From the NCBI RefSeq assembly GCF_000332515.2, contig NZ_AOGZ02000008.1:366366-430365 (forward strand): DNA of 64,000 nucleotides, written 5' to 3'. Source of the DNA: Leptospira wolbachii serovar Codice str. CDC (GTDB lineage: Bacteria; Spirochaetota; Leptospiria; Leptospirales; Leptospiraceae). Below the pieces are notes generated by a model, which saw only the letters and a program-made list of their open reading frames with translations, ran no database searches and was not told the DNA's origin. Positions 9,793-18,911 of this stretch are shown in pieces. The position numbers and the translations under genes were made by a program. How positions within the stretch are numbered: position 1 is the first letter of the stretch; each line of letters begins with the position of its first letter.

Positions 9793-10227
9793 ATGGAGAT
9801 CACTAAAAAGATCGTTCTCATTGCACATGATAATAGAAAAGAAGATTTATTAGATTGGGTAAAATACAATAAAGGCACCCTTAGCAAACACCATCTATCC
9901 GCAACAGGAACTACTGGAAAGTTGATTCACGAACAAATAGGTCTCCCTGTATTTCGGTTCATCTCTGGTCCTCTCGGCGGAGACCAGCAGATTGGATCCA
10001 AAATTGTTGAGGATGGAATTGATTTTATGGTTTTTTTCTGGGATCCCCTCTCTGCTCAGCCGCATGATCCAGATGTAAAAGCATTGCTCCGAATTGCAGT
10101 ATTGTATAATATTCCAATGGCCTGTAACCGATCTAGTGCCGATTTTTTAATCTCGTCCCCTCTAATGGAAACAGAATACAATCGTCAATTGATTGATTAC
10201 GGATCAAGAATACCGGCAAAGAATTAA
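9793..10227 (+). CDS. mgsA: Methylglyoxal synthase
   Basis: 144 residues from ATG 9793 (an in-frame ATG at 9772 would add seven residues). MgsA converts dihydroxyacetone phosphate to methylglyoxal and phosphate, bypassing lower glycolysis when phosphate is scarce. Family motifs are clear: IVLIAHDNRK at the start, SATGTTGKLI (phosphate loop), SGPLGGDQQIG with the catalytic Asp, FFWDPLSAQPHDPDVKALLR with the second Asp, and IPMACNRSSADF. The length is normal for the family. It stands alone; its 3' end overlaps the convergent SRPBCC gene by 24 bp. Confidence 0.95.
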   Translation: MEITKKIVLIAHDNRKEDLLDWVKYNKGTLSKHHLSATGTTGKLIHEQIGLPVFRFISGPLGGDQQIGSKIVEDGIDFMVFFWDPLSAQPHDPDVKALLRIAVLYNIPMACNRSSADFLISSPLMETEYNRQLIDYGSRIPAKN

Positions 10228-10680
10228 TTTTGCTTTTACCCCAAAGTGATTTGCTGTGAGCGCGTGTCGTTTGCGGAACATAAAATAAAGGATAGGGAAT
10301 AGAAAAAAACGTGAGATAGGCCAAAGATAGTAGTCTATTTGAATTTCATCAGAAAGAATACTGGAATTACTTCCATCTAGCCCATCCAAAAATCGATGTG
10401 TGTGTTGGAATCTGCGAAAGGGACCCTTTTCTTGGTTATCTTGGAAAAAGTTATTTTTGCTATAGGCAATATGTTTCGCAATCCAGGTTAGTTTCCAAAA
10501 GGGCAGAATGGAAATCTTCAAAACTACTTCTTCTCCCGCTTGTATGGATCGCGGGGATTTTATGATTTCTATTCCGTTTGTTCCACCCACTAAAGTTTCA
10601 AAACCGATTGGATCTTCGTGGAATTGAAACAGAACTTCCTTTTTGACGGGAAAACTAGACCTGTAAATGAATGTATTCAT
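10204..10680 (-). CDS. SRPBCC (START-like) ligand-binding domain protein
   Basis: 158 residues with the layout of small START-fold proteins such as coenzyme-Q-binding or CalC-like proteins: FIYRSSFPVKKEVLFQFHEDPIGFETL (strand 1 and helix 1), a middle of strands (GEEVVLKISILPF, IAKHIAYSKNNFFQD, RFQHTHRFL) and a final helix beginning FRKRHALTANHF. The LPFW...W segment and FQD are often seen in 'SRPBCC family' proteins of unknown ligand. It may be a lipid or cofactor carrier, but the sequence does not say which. It is divergent from the next gene by 26 bp and overlaps mgsA tail to tail. Confidence 0.68.
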   Translation of the reverse strand: MNTFIYRSSFPVKKEVLFQFHEDPIGFETLVGGTNGIEIIKSPRSIQAGEEVVLKISILPFWKLTWIAKHIAYSKNNFFQDNQEKGPFRRFQHTHRFLDGLDGSNSSILSDEIQIDYYLWPISRFFLFPILYFMFRKRHALTANHFGVKAKLILCRYS

Positions 10681-10706
10681 AATGATTAGAAGGTAATGAG
10701 TTCAAA

Positions 10707-11267
10707 ATGTTTTGGTTTTCATTTCAAAAAAAGAAACAGATGTTAACGATCTCCGAAGATGCCAAAGAACGTATAGATGCGGAATCGAAAAAACTAGGGC
10801 AAACTCAGGTATTGGTCCTAACTTTGGAACAGAATCAGAAAGGAGTAGGTTCTGTATTGGTTGGATTTGCAGACAAAACTAATTCTGATTCTGGATTGAT
10901 CCGTTGGCAGGACGAAAGTACCAAAACACTCCTTTCTTTGGGAGAACTTAGGTTCGAATCAGGAAAATTCTATTTTTACCCAAACATAGATTTGGAATGG
11001 AAAAAAACACCAAGATCGGAAATCCAGAAAATAATTTCTAACTATGCATTTACAAAAGAACCTATTTATTTAGAAGCTAAAGAGTTCTTTCGTTTGCGTC
11101 CAATTTTATCTCATTGTTTACGGAGAGAAGGAATACTTTCGATTTATCTAGAAGGAAATATTTGCCAATTAGAGATTCCAAATCTTACCCAAGAGAAAGA
11201 AGAGAAAATTTCAGAGGATCTTCTTACTTATCTGTCTTCTCTGTACGCAAGTCCTTGGGAAGAATGA
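10707..11267 (+). CDS. Conserved protein with IscA-like and NifU-like segments but without cluster cysteines
   Basis: 186 residues from ATG 10707; ATG 10740 (MLTISEDA...) is an equally good start and fits the domain boundary better. LTISEDAKERIDAES matches how A-type iron-sulfur carriers (IscA/HesB) begin, and residues about 40-65 follow their strand pattern (VLVLTLEQ..GVGSVLVGFAD). The C-terminal part (LRPILSHCLRREGILSIYLEGNICQLEI) recalls the NifU C-terminal domain. The three IscA cysteines and the CxxC of NifU are missing; only two unrelated Cys remain. I therefore call it a possible degenerate scaffold, not an Fe-S carrier. It overlaps the next gene tail to tail by 44 bp. Confidence 0.55.
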   Translation: MFWFSFQKKKQMLTISEDAKERIDAESKKLGQTQVLVLTLEQNQKGVGSVLVGFADKTNSDSGLIRWQDESTKTLLSLGELRFESGKFYFYPNIDLEWKKTPRSEIQKIISNYAFTKEPIYLEAKEFFRLRPILSHCLRREGILSIYLEGNICQLEIPNLTQEKEEKISEDLLTYLSSLYASPWEE

Positions 11268-13275
11268 CATCATCTCCTGTTGCCAATTCTTTTTCCCATC
11301 CACGGATACTCGGTTTCACAGAAGAAATAGATTTACCAAGTTCCGTAATCTCACCTTGAAATAGACTTTTTCCTTTTCTTTGAAATTCTAATTTTGAATC
11401 TTTCTTTAATCCATCATCTTTTCCAAGAGAGACTATTACTTCATCTTTTTTGACCTTTAAAATCTTCCCTTCTTTGGGAAGTAAGTCTTTGATACGTTCT
11501 GAGATGCGGTGTATAATGGTGGGCAGGCTATCTCTGCCTCGTTGGTTTGTCGACCAAGTGGCAATATCCCTTAGACTATCTCTGTCATAAACGGATACAT
11601 CAAGTCGAATATCTCCATCTTTGATTTGATATCTCCCATGGACAACATAACGAACCTTAGCTGCATTTTTTCTTTTCGAATCAAGAAGGTGAAGGTTATC
11701 AATTTTGAATGGTAGGGTTTGGGAAAAAGGATGAAAATTTGATTCTTTGAGTAGACCTCGGATGTGTTTTAACTCATCACCGTCTACAACTCTTACGGAT
11801 TGTATTTGTTTTAAATTATATCGAAATGCTTCAGCCAAAAGTCTTCCCGCTTGTAGGTGATAGGGGAAAGCCAAACTAGATTCCAGATCAAAAACATATA
11901 CTTCCGGACTGAAACGGACAGTGTTTTCCTGGATTGAGTTGGGATCTATTTGGATATAACCTTCTCTGAATTCAATAGAATCCTTAAGGTTTTTGATCGA
12001 AAACTCCAGTTTGTTTTGAAGTTTGAAAGAATTTGGATCTTCTTCTCTTAGGCGAAGTAATAAATTTGTATATTTAACTGCCTCACCAGTTTGGTTATAA
12101 AATTCTAATAGTTCCTTTCGGATAACTGGCGTCTGTGGGCTAAGATCTTTGGCCCGTTTTAAATGAAATAAAGAGCTTTTATGGTATAATGAGTGTTTTT
12201 CTGAATAAAAACGATCTCTTCTGTAATCTCCTAATTCTCTACGTAACTTAGATTCTTCCTTTTCTGAAGCAATCGTATATTCTTCCGCTTCAAAACGCAA
12301 AATCTCATCTAAGTCGTCTAACTGCAAAGCCCTTCGGTAGTGGTAAGTGGCAAATTTTGTTTCTCCAAGTTCCCAAGCCAAGTTTGCTTCCAGACTATGA
12401 TAGAGTTGGTTTTCTGGAAATTCTCTGGCTAATTCGTATATAGATCGGAAGGCTCTTTTTTTAATTTCTTTATCAGCAGTTTGGTTTGCGAGAATGATAT
12501 CATGATAAACGGAAAAGAATCTCGCCTGCTCTCCTTTCGGATCTAAGTTGATGGAATTTTGAAGTGCGTCTTCCACAAGAGGAAGTACCGCCTTCAATTG
12601 ATTGGGATAAAAGTAGTTTTGGTATAAAAGAACTTTGGCTTTAAATGCAAATCCGTCCGCATCATTTGGTTCCTTTTTTGAGTAAGAATCGATTGCATTA
12701 TAAGCATCATTATAATTTTGTTTAGTAAAATAAAGTTCAGCTAACATTAACAATAAATCAGCCGGCTCATCGAGTCGAGTTGCCAATGTTTTGATTTTAT
12801 AAATGGCAGAATCCAGTTTTCCTTGTTTTTGCAAGGATTTTGCTTCTGTAATTCTTAAACCACTATGATTTGGAAATTCTACGAGTAAGGGGTCTATCAA
12901 CTTTGCTATTGCGGCAAAATCAGAATCACGTAAATAAATTTCAGATAAACCAATAACACCAGGAATATGTTTCGGTTCTCGTTCTAGGATTTCGAGATAA
13001 AATTTCTTACTTTCTCTGAAGGCACCTAATCGAAAGCTACAATCTGCTACTCCTAACTTTGCATCGATTGAGTTGCGGTTCTTTTGAAGCGCAGATTGAT
13101 ACAATTGAATTGCCTTTCTACAATTGTTTTCTGATTGGTATCGTTTTCCGTCGGTAATATCTTCTAAAGTAGTAGTCTCAGCGTTTAAAAAAGAAACCGA
13201 TACTAATAAAGCAGTTATATATAGGATTAAAAAAGTAGGTTTAACGAGGTTCTGGAACAAAGTATCCTCCTTCAT
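11224..13275 (-). CDS. Secreted TPR protein with C-terminal FlgT/CsgG-like domain
   Basis: 683 residues with a signal peptide (hydrophobic core about 12-30, ending FLNAET). Residues about 35-340 are tetratricopeptide-like repeats (for example CRKAIQLYQSALQKN, FRESKKFYLEILERE, YNDAYNAIDSYSKKE). The final third has no TPRs: AFPYHLQAGRLLAEAFRYNL followed by VVDGDEL and YVVHGRYQIKDGDIRLDVSVYD, the pattern of TolB-N/CsgG/FlgT-like domains that assemble lipoprotein or motor structures, then a small beta domain (KILKVKKDEVIVSLGKDDGL) like the FlgT C-terminus. The start overlaps the upstream NHL/VWA gene by 35 bp, so the two are one operon and probably one periplasmic complex. Function unknown. Confidence 0.75.
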   Translation of the reverse strand: MKEDTLFQNLVKPTFLILYITALLVSVSFLNAETTTLEDITDGKRYQSENNCRKAIQLYQSALQKNRNSIDAKLGVADCSFRLGAFRESKKFYLEILEREPKHIPGVIGLSEIYLRDSDFAAIAKLIDPLLVEFPNHSGLRITEAKSLQKQGKLDSAIYKIKTLATRLDEPADLLLMLAELYFTKQNYNDAYNAIDSYSKKEPNDADGFAFKAKVLLYQNYFYPNQLKAVLPLVEDALQNSINLDPKGEQARFFSVYHDIILANQTADKEIKKRAFRSIYELAREFPENQLYHSLEANLAWELGETKFATYHYRRALQLDDLDEILRFEAEEYTIASEKEESKLRRELGDYRRDRFYSEKHSLYHKSSLFHLKRAKDLSPQTPVIRKELLEFYNQTGEAVKYTNLLLRLREEDPNSFKLQNKLEFSIKNLKDSIEFREGYIQIDPNSIQENTVRFSPEVYVFDLESSLAFPYHLQAGRLLAEAFRYNLKQIQSVRVVDGDELKHIRGLLKESNFHPFSQTLPFKIDNLHLLDSKRKNAAKVRYVVHGRYQIKDGDIRLDVSVYDRDSLRDIATWSTNQRGRDSLPTIIHRISERIKDLLPKEGKILKVKKDEVIVSLGKDDGLKKDSKLEFQRKGKSLFQGEITELGKSISSVKPSIRGWEKELATGDDVILPKDLRTEKTDK

Positions 13276-15280
13276 CTCGACCTTTCACGCCCCTGTGTTC
13301 CACACCAATGGCTAACTTGATATATCGATTGATCAGTTCAGGATTTGTATCTGTCTTGTAGGAAAGAATGTAGCGGTAGTCTGTATGAAGTTTCAATTTT
13401 TTATATAAATCTCTTTCCTCTCCTTCGCCATCAAGAACTATGTAACGACCATTTGTTGGTCCAGTCATATCAGACCAGGATTCTTCGTATGCAGGATTTG
13501 GATTCACAGTCAGAACGTAGATTGGAATGGAATGTGCTTTAGCAAAGGCAACAATGCGCGACTTTTGGTATTGGTAGAAGCTATCTTCTCTACTTTCTCC
13601 AGAAACTAAATACACAAGGGCTTTGGGGCCTGTCTCTAAGGATAATTTCTGTAAGGCGGCAATGCTTGCTTTTCCAAAATTGAATTTTTCTTCCGAAACA
13701 CTATCCCTAATTTTAGCCAGAATTTCACGTAAGGAGACGGTTTCCGAAAGAATCAAATTGCTATCCTTCCCAGCACGGTAGAGAGATATTTTATCAGTAT
13801 CTCTAAGAGAGCGAAAAAAAGGAAAAAGGCCATCTTCTAGAGATAATTTGGCTTTTTTTAAACCATCACTGTTTTCGTATACCATAGCAACCGTTAGTTT
13901 GTCATTCAGCTTGTTTTTGTTTGCTAAGGAAAAAAGAGGTGTCATATTGTCATTTTCAAAAATACGAAAACTCAACCGATCAATTCCCACAATCTCTTTA
14001 CCGGCACGATTACGAACACGTGTATAAATATGAATGTCTGGAAATCCAGACGTATCAATAGATTCAATTTTTAGATCTAGGTCAGAGAGTAGGAGATTTT
14101 TCTGTGAAAATATATCAATCCGGTGTTTTCCGAAATCTACAAAATACAAACTTCCGGTAGTATCCATATTTGTCGCAAAGGGGCGAAACAAAACTCGATA
14201 CACACCCTTTTTATCGCGAAACTTACTGAGTTGTTTCCACTCGCCGTGTAACAAAGAATAAGTCCAAATGCCAGTAATTTCGTCTGTTAAAAAAATCTGA
14301 TTGTCTAGAATACGGATACTTCTTGGTTTTTTCCATTCTGGTTTTTCGATTGTGTTTATTGTATTACCGTCACCATCAAAAATAACCACACGAAGGTTCT
14401 CTTTATCCACAACGTAAATCTTTCCATCATGGACGGTCAGCCCCGAAGGATTACCCAATTTGGAACTTCCCGAACCTTGAAACTCTAAAATAAATTTTCC
14501 ATTGGAGTTAAATTTTTGAATTCTAGAATTCCCGGAATCAGCCACAAAAAGATTACCGTTGGAATCAATATAAAGAGAAGAGGGACCTCGAAACTGACCT
14601 TGTCCTTTTCCTGGACCACCAAGTGAGGATATAAAACTTCCTGATAGGTCAAAGAGTAGTACTTCATCACGTGCAAAATCAGCCACATAAATTTTTTGAT
14701 TATAATAGGCTAAAGAAACGGGCCGATCAAGTTTTCTTGTAATTCCTCCGCGCCAATTCGAAAGCGGAGATCCTGCTGCATTGAATTTAATGATATTAGA
14801 AGTGTCAAAACCTGCCACATAGAAATTTCCATCTTCGTCAAAGGTAATGTCCACTGGATTACGAAAGCGGTAACCGCGAATAGAATCTCCTTCAATGGTT
14901 TTGAAATAAATTTTTTCTTTATCGGTAACACCGCCCGCAATGGCAAGCCGAAGCGCTTCTATTTTATTGATTATTAAAAGATCATTTTTGGCTTTGGAGG
15001 CGAGAATTTCTAGTTCATCTAATGCTTCTTCCCACTCACCTAACAAGTAGTAGTTGTTAGCAAGTTCCAACCGTGCAAGATGGAAATCTTTTTTTAAATT
15101 TACTGCCTTTTGAAAACGTTCTTTCGCCGCAGAGTATTCTCTTAAATTTTTATAGGTCAGGCCTCGTTTGAATTCTTCCTTGGCATTCTCTTCACCCAAG
15201 GAAAAGTTGGGAAAGTCCAGAGGGAAAATTTGTGTGCTCACCAATAGAAAGAAAAACGATAGTAACTTTCTCAAAGACAC
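13241..15280 (-). CDS. Secreted TPR - NHL beta-propeller - VWA-like protein
   Basis: 679 residues. GTG 15280 has a GGAGGG Shine-Dalgarno sequence. After a signal peptide (core about 6-20) come two TPR-like repeats (about 30-105), then NHL repeats at about 130-400 forming a six-bladed-type propeller (NPVDITFDEDGNFYVAGF, GPSSLYIDSNGNLFVADS, NPSGLTVHDGKIYVVD). The C-terminal region (about 430-679) looks like a von Willebrand A domain as found in Ca-activated chloride-channel-like proteins: LTVAMVYENSDG, KALVYLVSGESRED, IPIYVLTVNP. The DxSxS metal site is degraded (YENSDG), so metal-dependent adhesion is doubtful. It is co-transcribed with the TPR/FlgT-like gene from a visible promoter. I infer an envelope protein-interaction platform. 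Confidence 0.8.
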   Translation of the reverse strand: MSLRKLLSFFFLLVSTQIFPLDFPNFSLGEENAKEEFKRGLTYKNLREYSAAKERFQKAVNLKKDFHLARLELANNYYLLGEWEEALDELEILASKAKNDLLIINKIEALRLAIAGGVTDKEKIYFKTIEGDSIRGYRFRNPVDITFDEDGNFYVAGFDTSNIIKFNAAGSPLSNWRGGITRKLDRPVSLAYYNQKIYVADFARDEVLLFDLSGSFISSLGGPGKGQGQFRGPSSLYIDSNGNLFVADSGNSRIQKFNSNGKFILEFQGSGSSKLGNPSGLTVHDGKIYVVDKENLRVVIFDGDGNTINTIEKPEWKKPRSIRILDNQIFLTDEITGIWTYSLLHGEWKQLSKFRDKKGVYRVLFRPFATNMDTTGSLYFVDFGKHRIDIFSQKNLLLSDLDLKIESIDTSGFPDIHIYTRVRNRAGKEIVGIDRLSFRIFENDNMTPLFSLANKNKLNDKLTVAMVYENSDGLKKAKLSLEDGLFPFFRSLRDTDKISLYRAGKDSNLILSETVSLREILAKIRDSVSEEKFNFGKASIAALQKLSLETGPKALVYLVSGESREDSFYQYQKSRIVAFAKAHSIPIYVLTVNPNPAYEESWSDMTGPTNGRYIVLDGEGEERDLYKKLKLHTDYRYILSYKTDTNPELINRYIKLAIGVEHRGVKGRDEGGYFVPEPR

Positions 15281-15294
15281 TTCCCTCCAACCCC

Positions 15295-15323
15295 AATCTA
15301 ATGGGACATAATCTGTAAGTCAA
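15295..15323 (-). promoter_or_regulatory. Sigma70-type promoter of the NHL-VWA/TPR operon
   Basis: Read on the minus strand, TTGACT (15318-15323) and TAGATT (15295-15300) are separated by exactly 17 bp. Transcription would begin near 15288, leaving a very short leader that carries the GGAGGG sequence before the GTG start at 15280. Confidence 0.55.
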
Positions 15324-15403
15324 CCCATTCCTTAGGATTCGGAATGTGGTTTTCTCTTTATTCTCGACAGAATCTTAAATTTAGACAGCATGGAACCCAA
15401 GTT

Positions 15404-16993
15404 ATGTCTCCCGAACTCATAGAAAGAGAAGTCCGCCGCCGAAAGACCTTTGCCATCATTGCTCACCCAGATGCGGGGAAAACTACACTCACTGAAAAGC
15501 TCCTGCTTTACGGAGGTGCGATTCAACTTGCCGGTGCGGTAAAGGCTAAAAAGGAAGGGAAGTCGGCTACCTCCGATTGGATGGCGATGGAGAAAGAAAG
15601 AGGGATTTCGATTACCTCGGCTGCCCTCCAGTTTGAATACAAAAATAGCATCTTAAATCTTCTGGACACCCCAGGTCACGAGGACTTTTCGGAGGACACT
15701 TACCGAACACTTATGGCTGCGGACACGGCTGTAATGGTGCTGGATGCTGGTAAAGGGGTCGAACCCCAAACCATCAAACTATTCCGCGTTTGTCGGGACC
15801 GGGGCATTCCCATCATTACCTTTATCAACAAAATGGACAGACCGACCAAGGATCTGTATGCTCTTTTAGACGAAATCGAAAAGGTGCTTGGAATCAAAGC
15901 AGTACCGGATGTGTGGCCTCTTGGAACTGGTTTTGATTTTAAGGGAGTGTATGATCTACGTGACCAACAATTGTATTTGTTCGATCGGACACCCGGTGGA
16001 AAACAAAAAGCTGTCTTTCGTATGGCAGGTCCTAATGATCCGAGTCTTGATGAACAATTTGATGAAGAAATTGTTACTGCTTTTAGAGAACAAATTGATC
16101 TGGTCGAAAATGGTATCGGAAAAGTAGACAAAAATATGTTTCTATTGGGTAAGGAAACACCAGTTTACTTTGGTTCTGCGGTAAATAACTTCGGGATTGA
16201 ACTTTTTTTAAATAAATTTCTGGAATTGGCTCCGGGCCCTGACCACATTCCTCTCCGTGATGGAAATTATTTAGATCCCATCAATGCACCGTTCAGTGCT
16301 TTTGTTTTCAAAGTGCAAGCTAACATGAATAAGGCGCACCGAGATCGAATTGCTTTCCTTCGAATCTGTTCGGGTGTCTTTGAGCGTGGATTAAACGTAA
16401 ATCATAACCGCTTAGACAAACCGGTGAAACTCTCCTCCAGTTTTGCCTTCTTTGGGCAAGACAGAAATACCGTGGATACTGCCTATCCGGGGGATATTAT
16501 CGGACTAGTCAATCCAGGAACCTATAAAATTGGAGATGTATTGTCTACGGGAAATACACCTCCTTTACGTCCTCTACCTAGTTTTGCACCAGAACTTTTT
16601 GCGACCATTTCTTGTAAGGACACATTACAATTGAAGTCCTTTAAGAAAGGCCTCGACCAATTAGCAGAAGAAGGTATCCTTCATCTTTTCACTTCGCGAA
16701 CAATTGGTGGTGGTGTACCCATCATCGGGGCTATGGGAAAACTACAGTTTGAAGTTTTTCAACGTCGTTTAAAAGATGAATATGGCGCAGAAACTTCTAT
16801 ACATATCCTTCCTTATGGAATCTCTCGTTGGGTGAAAAAAGAAGACAGGTCAAAAATTCCATCAAACGCAAATTTGGTAGAAGATCTTTTTGGAAATATG
16901 GCTCTTCTTTTCGATACTGAATGGGATATGAATTACTTTCACAAGAATAATGAAGGGATAGAACTTTTAGACAACCCTCCTTTAGAAGATTAG
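15404..16993 (+). CDS. prfC: Peptide chain release factor 3
   Basis: 529 residues from ATG 15404, the same length as E. coli RF3; an upstream in-frame ATG (15344) would add 20 residues with no family counterpart. The GTPase removes RF1/RF2 from the ribosome after peptide release. G1 is AHPDAGKTTL (about 20-29), followed by the RF3-specific GAIQLAGAVKAKK, the switch region KERGISIT, G3 LDTPGHEDF and G4 INKMDR. The EF-G-like domains II and III follow, with PIIGAMGKLQFEV near the C-terminus. It is a single gene; the convergent phosphatase gene ends 1 bp from its stop codon. Confidence 0.95.
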   Translation: MSPELIEREVRRRKTFAIIAHPDAGKTTLTEKLLLYGGAIQLAGAVKAKKEGKSATSDWMAMEKERGISITSAALQFEYKNSILNLLDTPGHEDFSEDTYRTLMAADTAVMVLDAGKGVEPQTIKLFRVCRDRGIPIITFINKMDRPTKDLYALLDEIEKVLGIKAVPDVWPLGTGFDFKGVYDLRDQQLYLFDRTPGGKQKAVFRMAGPNDPSLDEQFDEEIVTAFREQIDLVENGIGKVDKNMFLLGKETPVYFGSAVNNFGIELFLNKFLELAPGPDHIPLRDGNYLDPINAPFSAFVFKVQANMNKAHRDRIAFLRICSGVFERGLNVNHNRLDKPVKLSSSFAFFGQDRNTVDTAYPGDIIGLVNPGTYKIGDVLSTGNTPPLRPLPSFAPELFATISCKDTLQLKSFKKGLDQLAEEGILHLFTSRTIGGGVPIIGAMGKLQFEVFQRRLKDEYGAETSIHILPYGISRWVKKEDRSKIPSNANLVEDLFGNMALLFDTEWDMNYFHKNNEGIELLDNPPLED

Positions 16994-16994
16994 T

Positions 16995-18908
16995 TTAGAT
17001 TACTTCTATCCCAATCCATGTGATATCATCGAGGAAGGGAATTCCTTCGTTATAGGAACTGATTTTTAACTCTAACTCTTGTTTAATAAGGGACATATGT
17101 TTTGTCCCCATTGAGGAAAAAAATTGGATAAGTTCTTTTTCCCATAACTTTTCCTGTTTAGAATTTTCTACATCTTTTAGTCCATCAGTAAAAAGATAAA
17201 ATCTGTCTCCTTTGACGATCGGGAATTCTAAAATCTTTGGTTCCATACTTTGGATCATTCCAAACATTGGATTTAATTTTTCAGGACATCTCATCTCTGA
17301 ATTGGATTGGTATAACATTCCTGGATGACCTGCGTTCCCGTACTGGACTGTCTTCTTATTGAAATCAAATAACAAAAAGATAAAGGGGACAAAAGCATAA
17401 GGATCTGGAAAATTAGTGGAAACCCCTTCATTCATTCTACTAAGGATCAATTTCGGATCGGATTCAGTTTTGACAATTTGGTGAAAAAGTACACGGAGCA
17501 CAGTCATCATCATGGCGGCTTTAACGCCATGACCGATGACATCACCTATGGCAAAAATAGATCTGTTGTTCCCTAAATCAATATAGTCGTAGTAATCACC
17601 GCCCACTTGGATAAGAGGTTTGTACAATACTTCATAGTCCAAATGAGGAAGAATGATGATTTTATTAGGAAGGTATTTTTTTTGTAAATCCTTCGCATAT
17701 TCCATTTCCTTTTCAAATTCCAGGCGTTTTTTTGTGACGTTTTGGACTAAAACAAGGGCCCCAGTGGCGAACCGATATTTTTGTTCCAAATACCAAAGTT
17801 GGTAGGTAATTTCTAAAAGATAAACGGAACCATCGGCTGAATAAAATTCTGATTCTTCCTTCCTCAGTTTGCTTTTGTCATTTTGAATCTTAGAAACACC
17901 TTTTAAGAAAGAACTTACTTCCTTTTCGATCCATTCTTTAATTGAAAGTTGGTCCCGATACAGTTCTGTTACCAAAAGTTTTGATTCGATCTCTAGATTC
18001 TCTAATAGTATTTTCCCTTTAGGATCAAAAAGGATTGCCGCATGAGGAAACTCCTGTAAAAGAAGTCTCAATTTTTGTTTAGATTCAATTTCTCTAAGTG
18101 AGATTACCGTGGAGAATACGAATGATAATACTAATAAAGACAAGGAAATAAGAATATTCTTTTTTAATGAATCTTTAATGGGAACCAAAACTAATTCTTT
18201 TGGGCTAACGATGAATAATTGAAGAGGAAGGTTATACATTGGAAAACTAACCACAAAATAATCCATTTCTTCTTTTCTTGTCTCATGCAGAGTCGGTAAG
18301 TTGGAACGAATTTGAAGTGACGATTGGACATCAGATCTCCAAAAATCTGAGACTAAAAAATCATCCTCAATAAATCCTGAAATTCCAAACCTCCCATCAC
18401 TATTAAGGACAAAGAGTCCTTCATTGGGATCACTGAATGGGGAGTCTAGGAGCGAATCTTCCAAAAATTTGGTGGAATGAATAGAAATCCGTTTTCCATC
18501 GAAAACTAGAAAATAGGATTTTTTATCTGAATCTAAATTGCAACTTACGAGAGTTAATTCTGATAATTCTTGCGGGTGATTTGTTACGGGGTTACAGTTT
18601 TTACTCACTCTATTGAGGTCTGCGGGAGAAAGGATCCCTATCGTTTTTTTTTCAACAAAATCTAAGTTGATTTGTTCCCGGATTTGATTTTCTAAATCAA
18701 TCGCAAGGAGTTGGATTCGGATCAATTGAAACCTTTGATTCCAGTCCAGCGCTTCCTTATACTGAGAATAATTCATGGAAGAAACAAGTAGGAAATAGGG
18801 AAGAATAAGAAAGGTGATAATCGATAGAAATAATTTAAGAAAGGATTTGGTTTTGATTACAAATAAAAAGTTTCCATACAATTCCAGAAACCAACTAACA
18901 TAGCGCAC
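16995..18908 (-). CDS. Membrane sensor PP2C (SpoIIE-type) serine/threonine phosphatase
   Basis: 637 residues. GTG 18908 follows the previous gene by 3 bp and has AGGA about 10 bp upstream. A transmembrane helix (about 22-44), an extracytoplasmic sensor region (about 45-245) and a second helix (about 247-268) precede a PAS-like domain (about 280-400) and a PPM/SpoIIE phosphatase domain (about 405-637). Metal-binding motifs are intact: GGDYYDY near 435, GDVIGHGVKAAMM, NAGHPGM and FTDGLKD. Such proteins usually dephosphorylate anti-sigma-factor antagonists in partner-switching networks. It ends an operon after LysM-FecR and OmpL47-like genes, suggesting it senses an envelope state. No anti-sigma pair is nearby. 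Confidence 0.87.
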   Translation of the reverse strand: MRYVSWFLELYGNFLFVIKTKSFLKLFLSIITFLILPYFLLVSSMNYSQYKEALDWNQRFQLIRIQLLAIDLENQIREQINLDFVEKKTIGILSPADLNRVSKNCNPVTNHPQELSELTLVSCNLDSDKKSYFLVFDGKRISIHSTKFLEDSLLDSPFSDPNEGLFVLNSDGRFGISGFIEDDFLVSDFWRSDVQSSLQIRSNLPTLHETRKEEMDYFVVSFPMYNLPLQLFIVSPKELVLVPIKDSLKKNILISLSLLVLSFVFSTVISLREIESKQKLRLLLQEFPHAAILFDPKGKILLENLEIESKLLVTELYRDQLSIKEWIEKEVSSFLKGVSKIQNDKSKLRKEESEFYSADGSVYLLEITYQLWYLEQKYRFATGALVLVQNVTKKRLEFEKEMEYAKDLQKKYLPNKIIILPHLDYEVLYKPLIQVGGDYYDYIDLGNNRSIFAIGDVIGHGVKAAMMMTVLRVLFHQIVKTESDPKLILSRMNEGVSTNFPDPYAFVPFIFLLFDFNKKTVQYGNAGHPGMLYQSNSEMRCPEKLNPMFGMIQSMEPKILEFPIVKGDRFYLFTDGLKDVENSKQEKLWEKELIQFFSSMGTKHMSLIKQELELKISSYNEGIPFLDDITWIGIEVI

Positions 18909-18911
18909 GGA

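Noticed and set aside
15700..16131. Minus-strand frame opposite prfC
   Set aside because: Lies inside the invariant GTPase region of RF3 and has no independent support.
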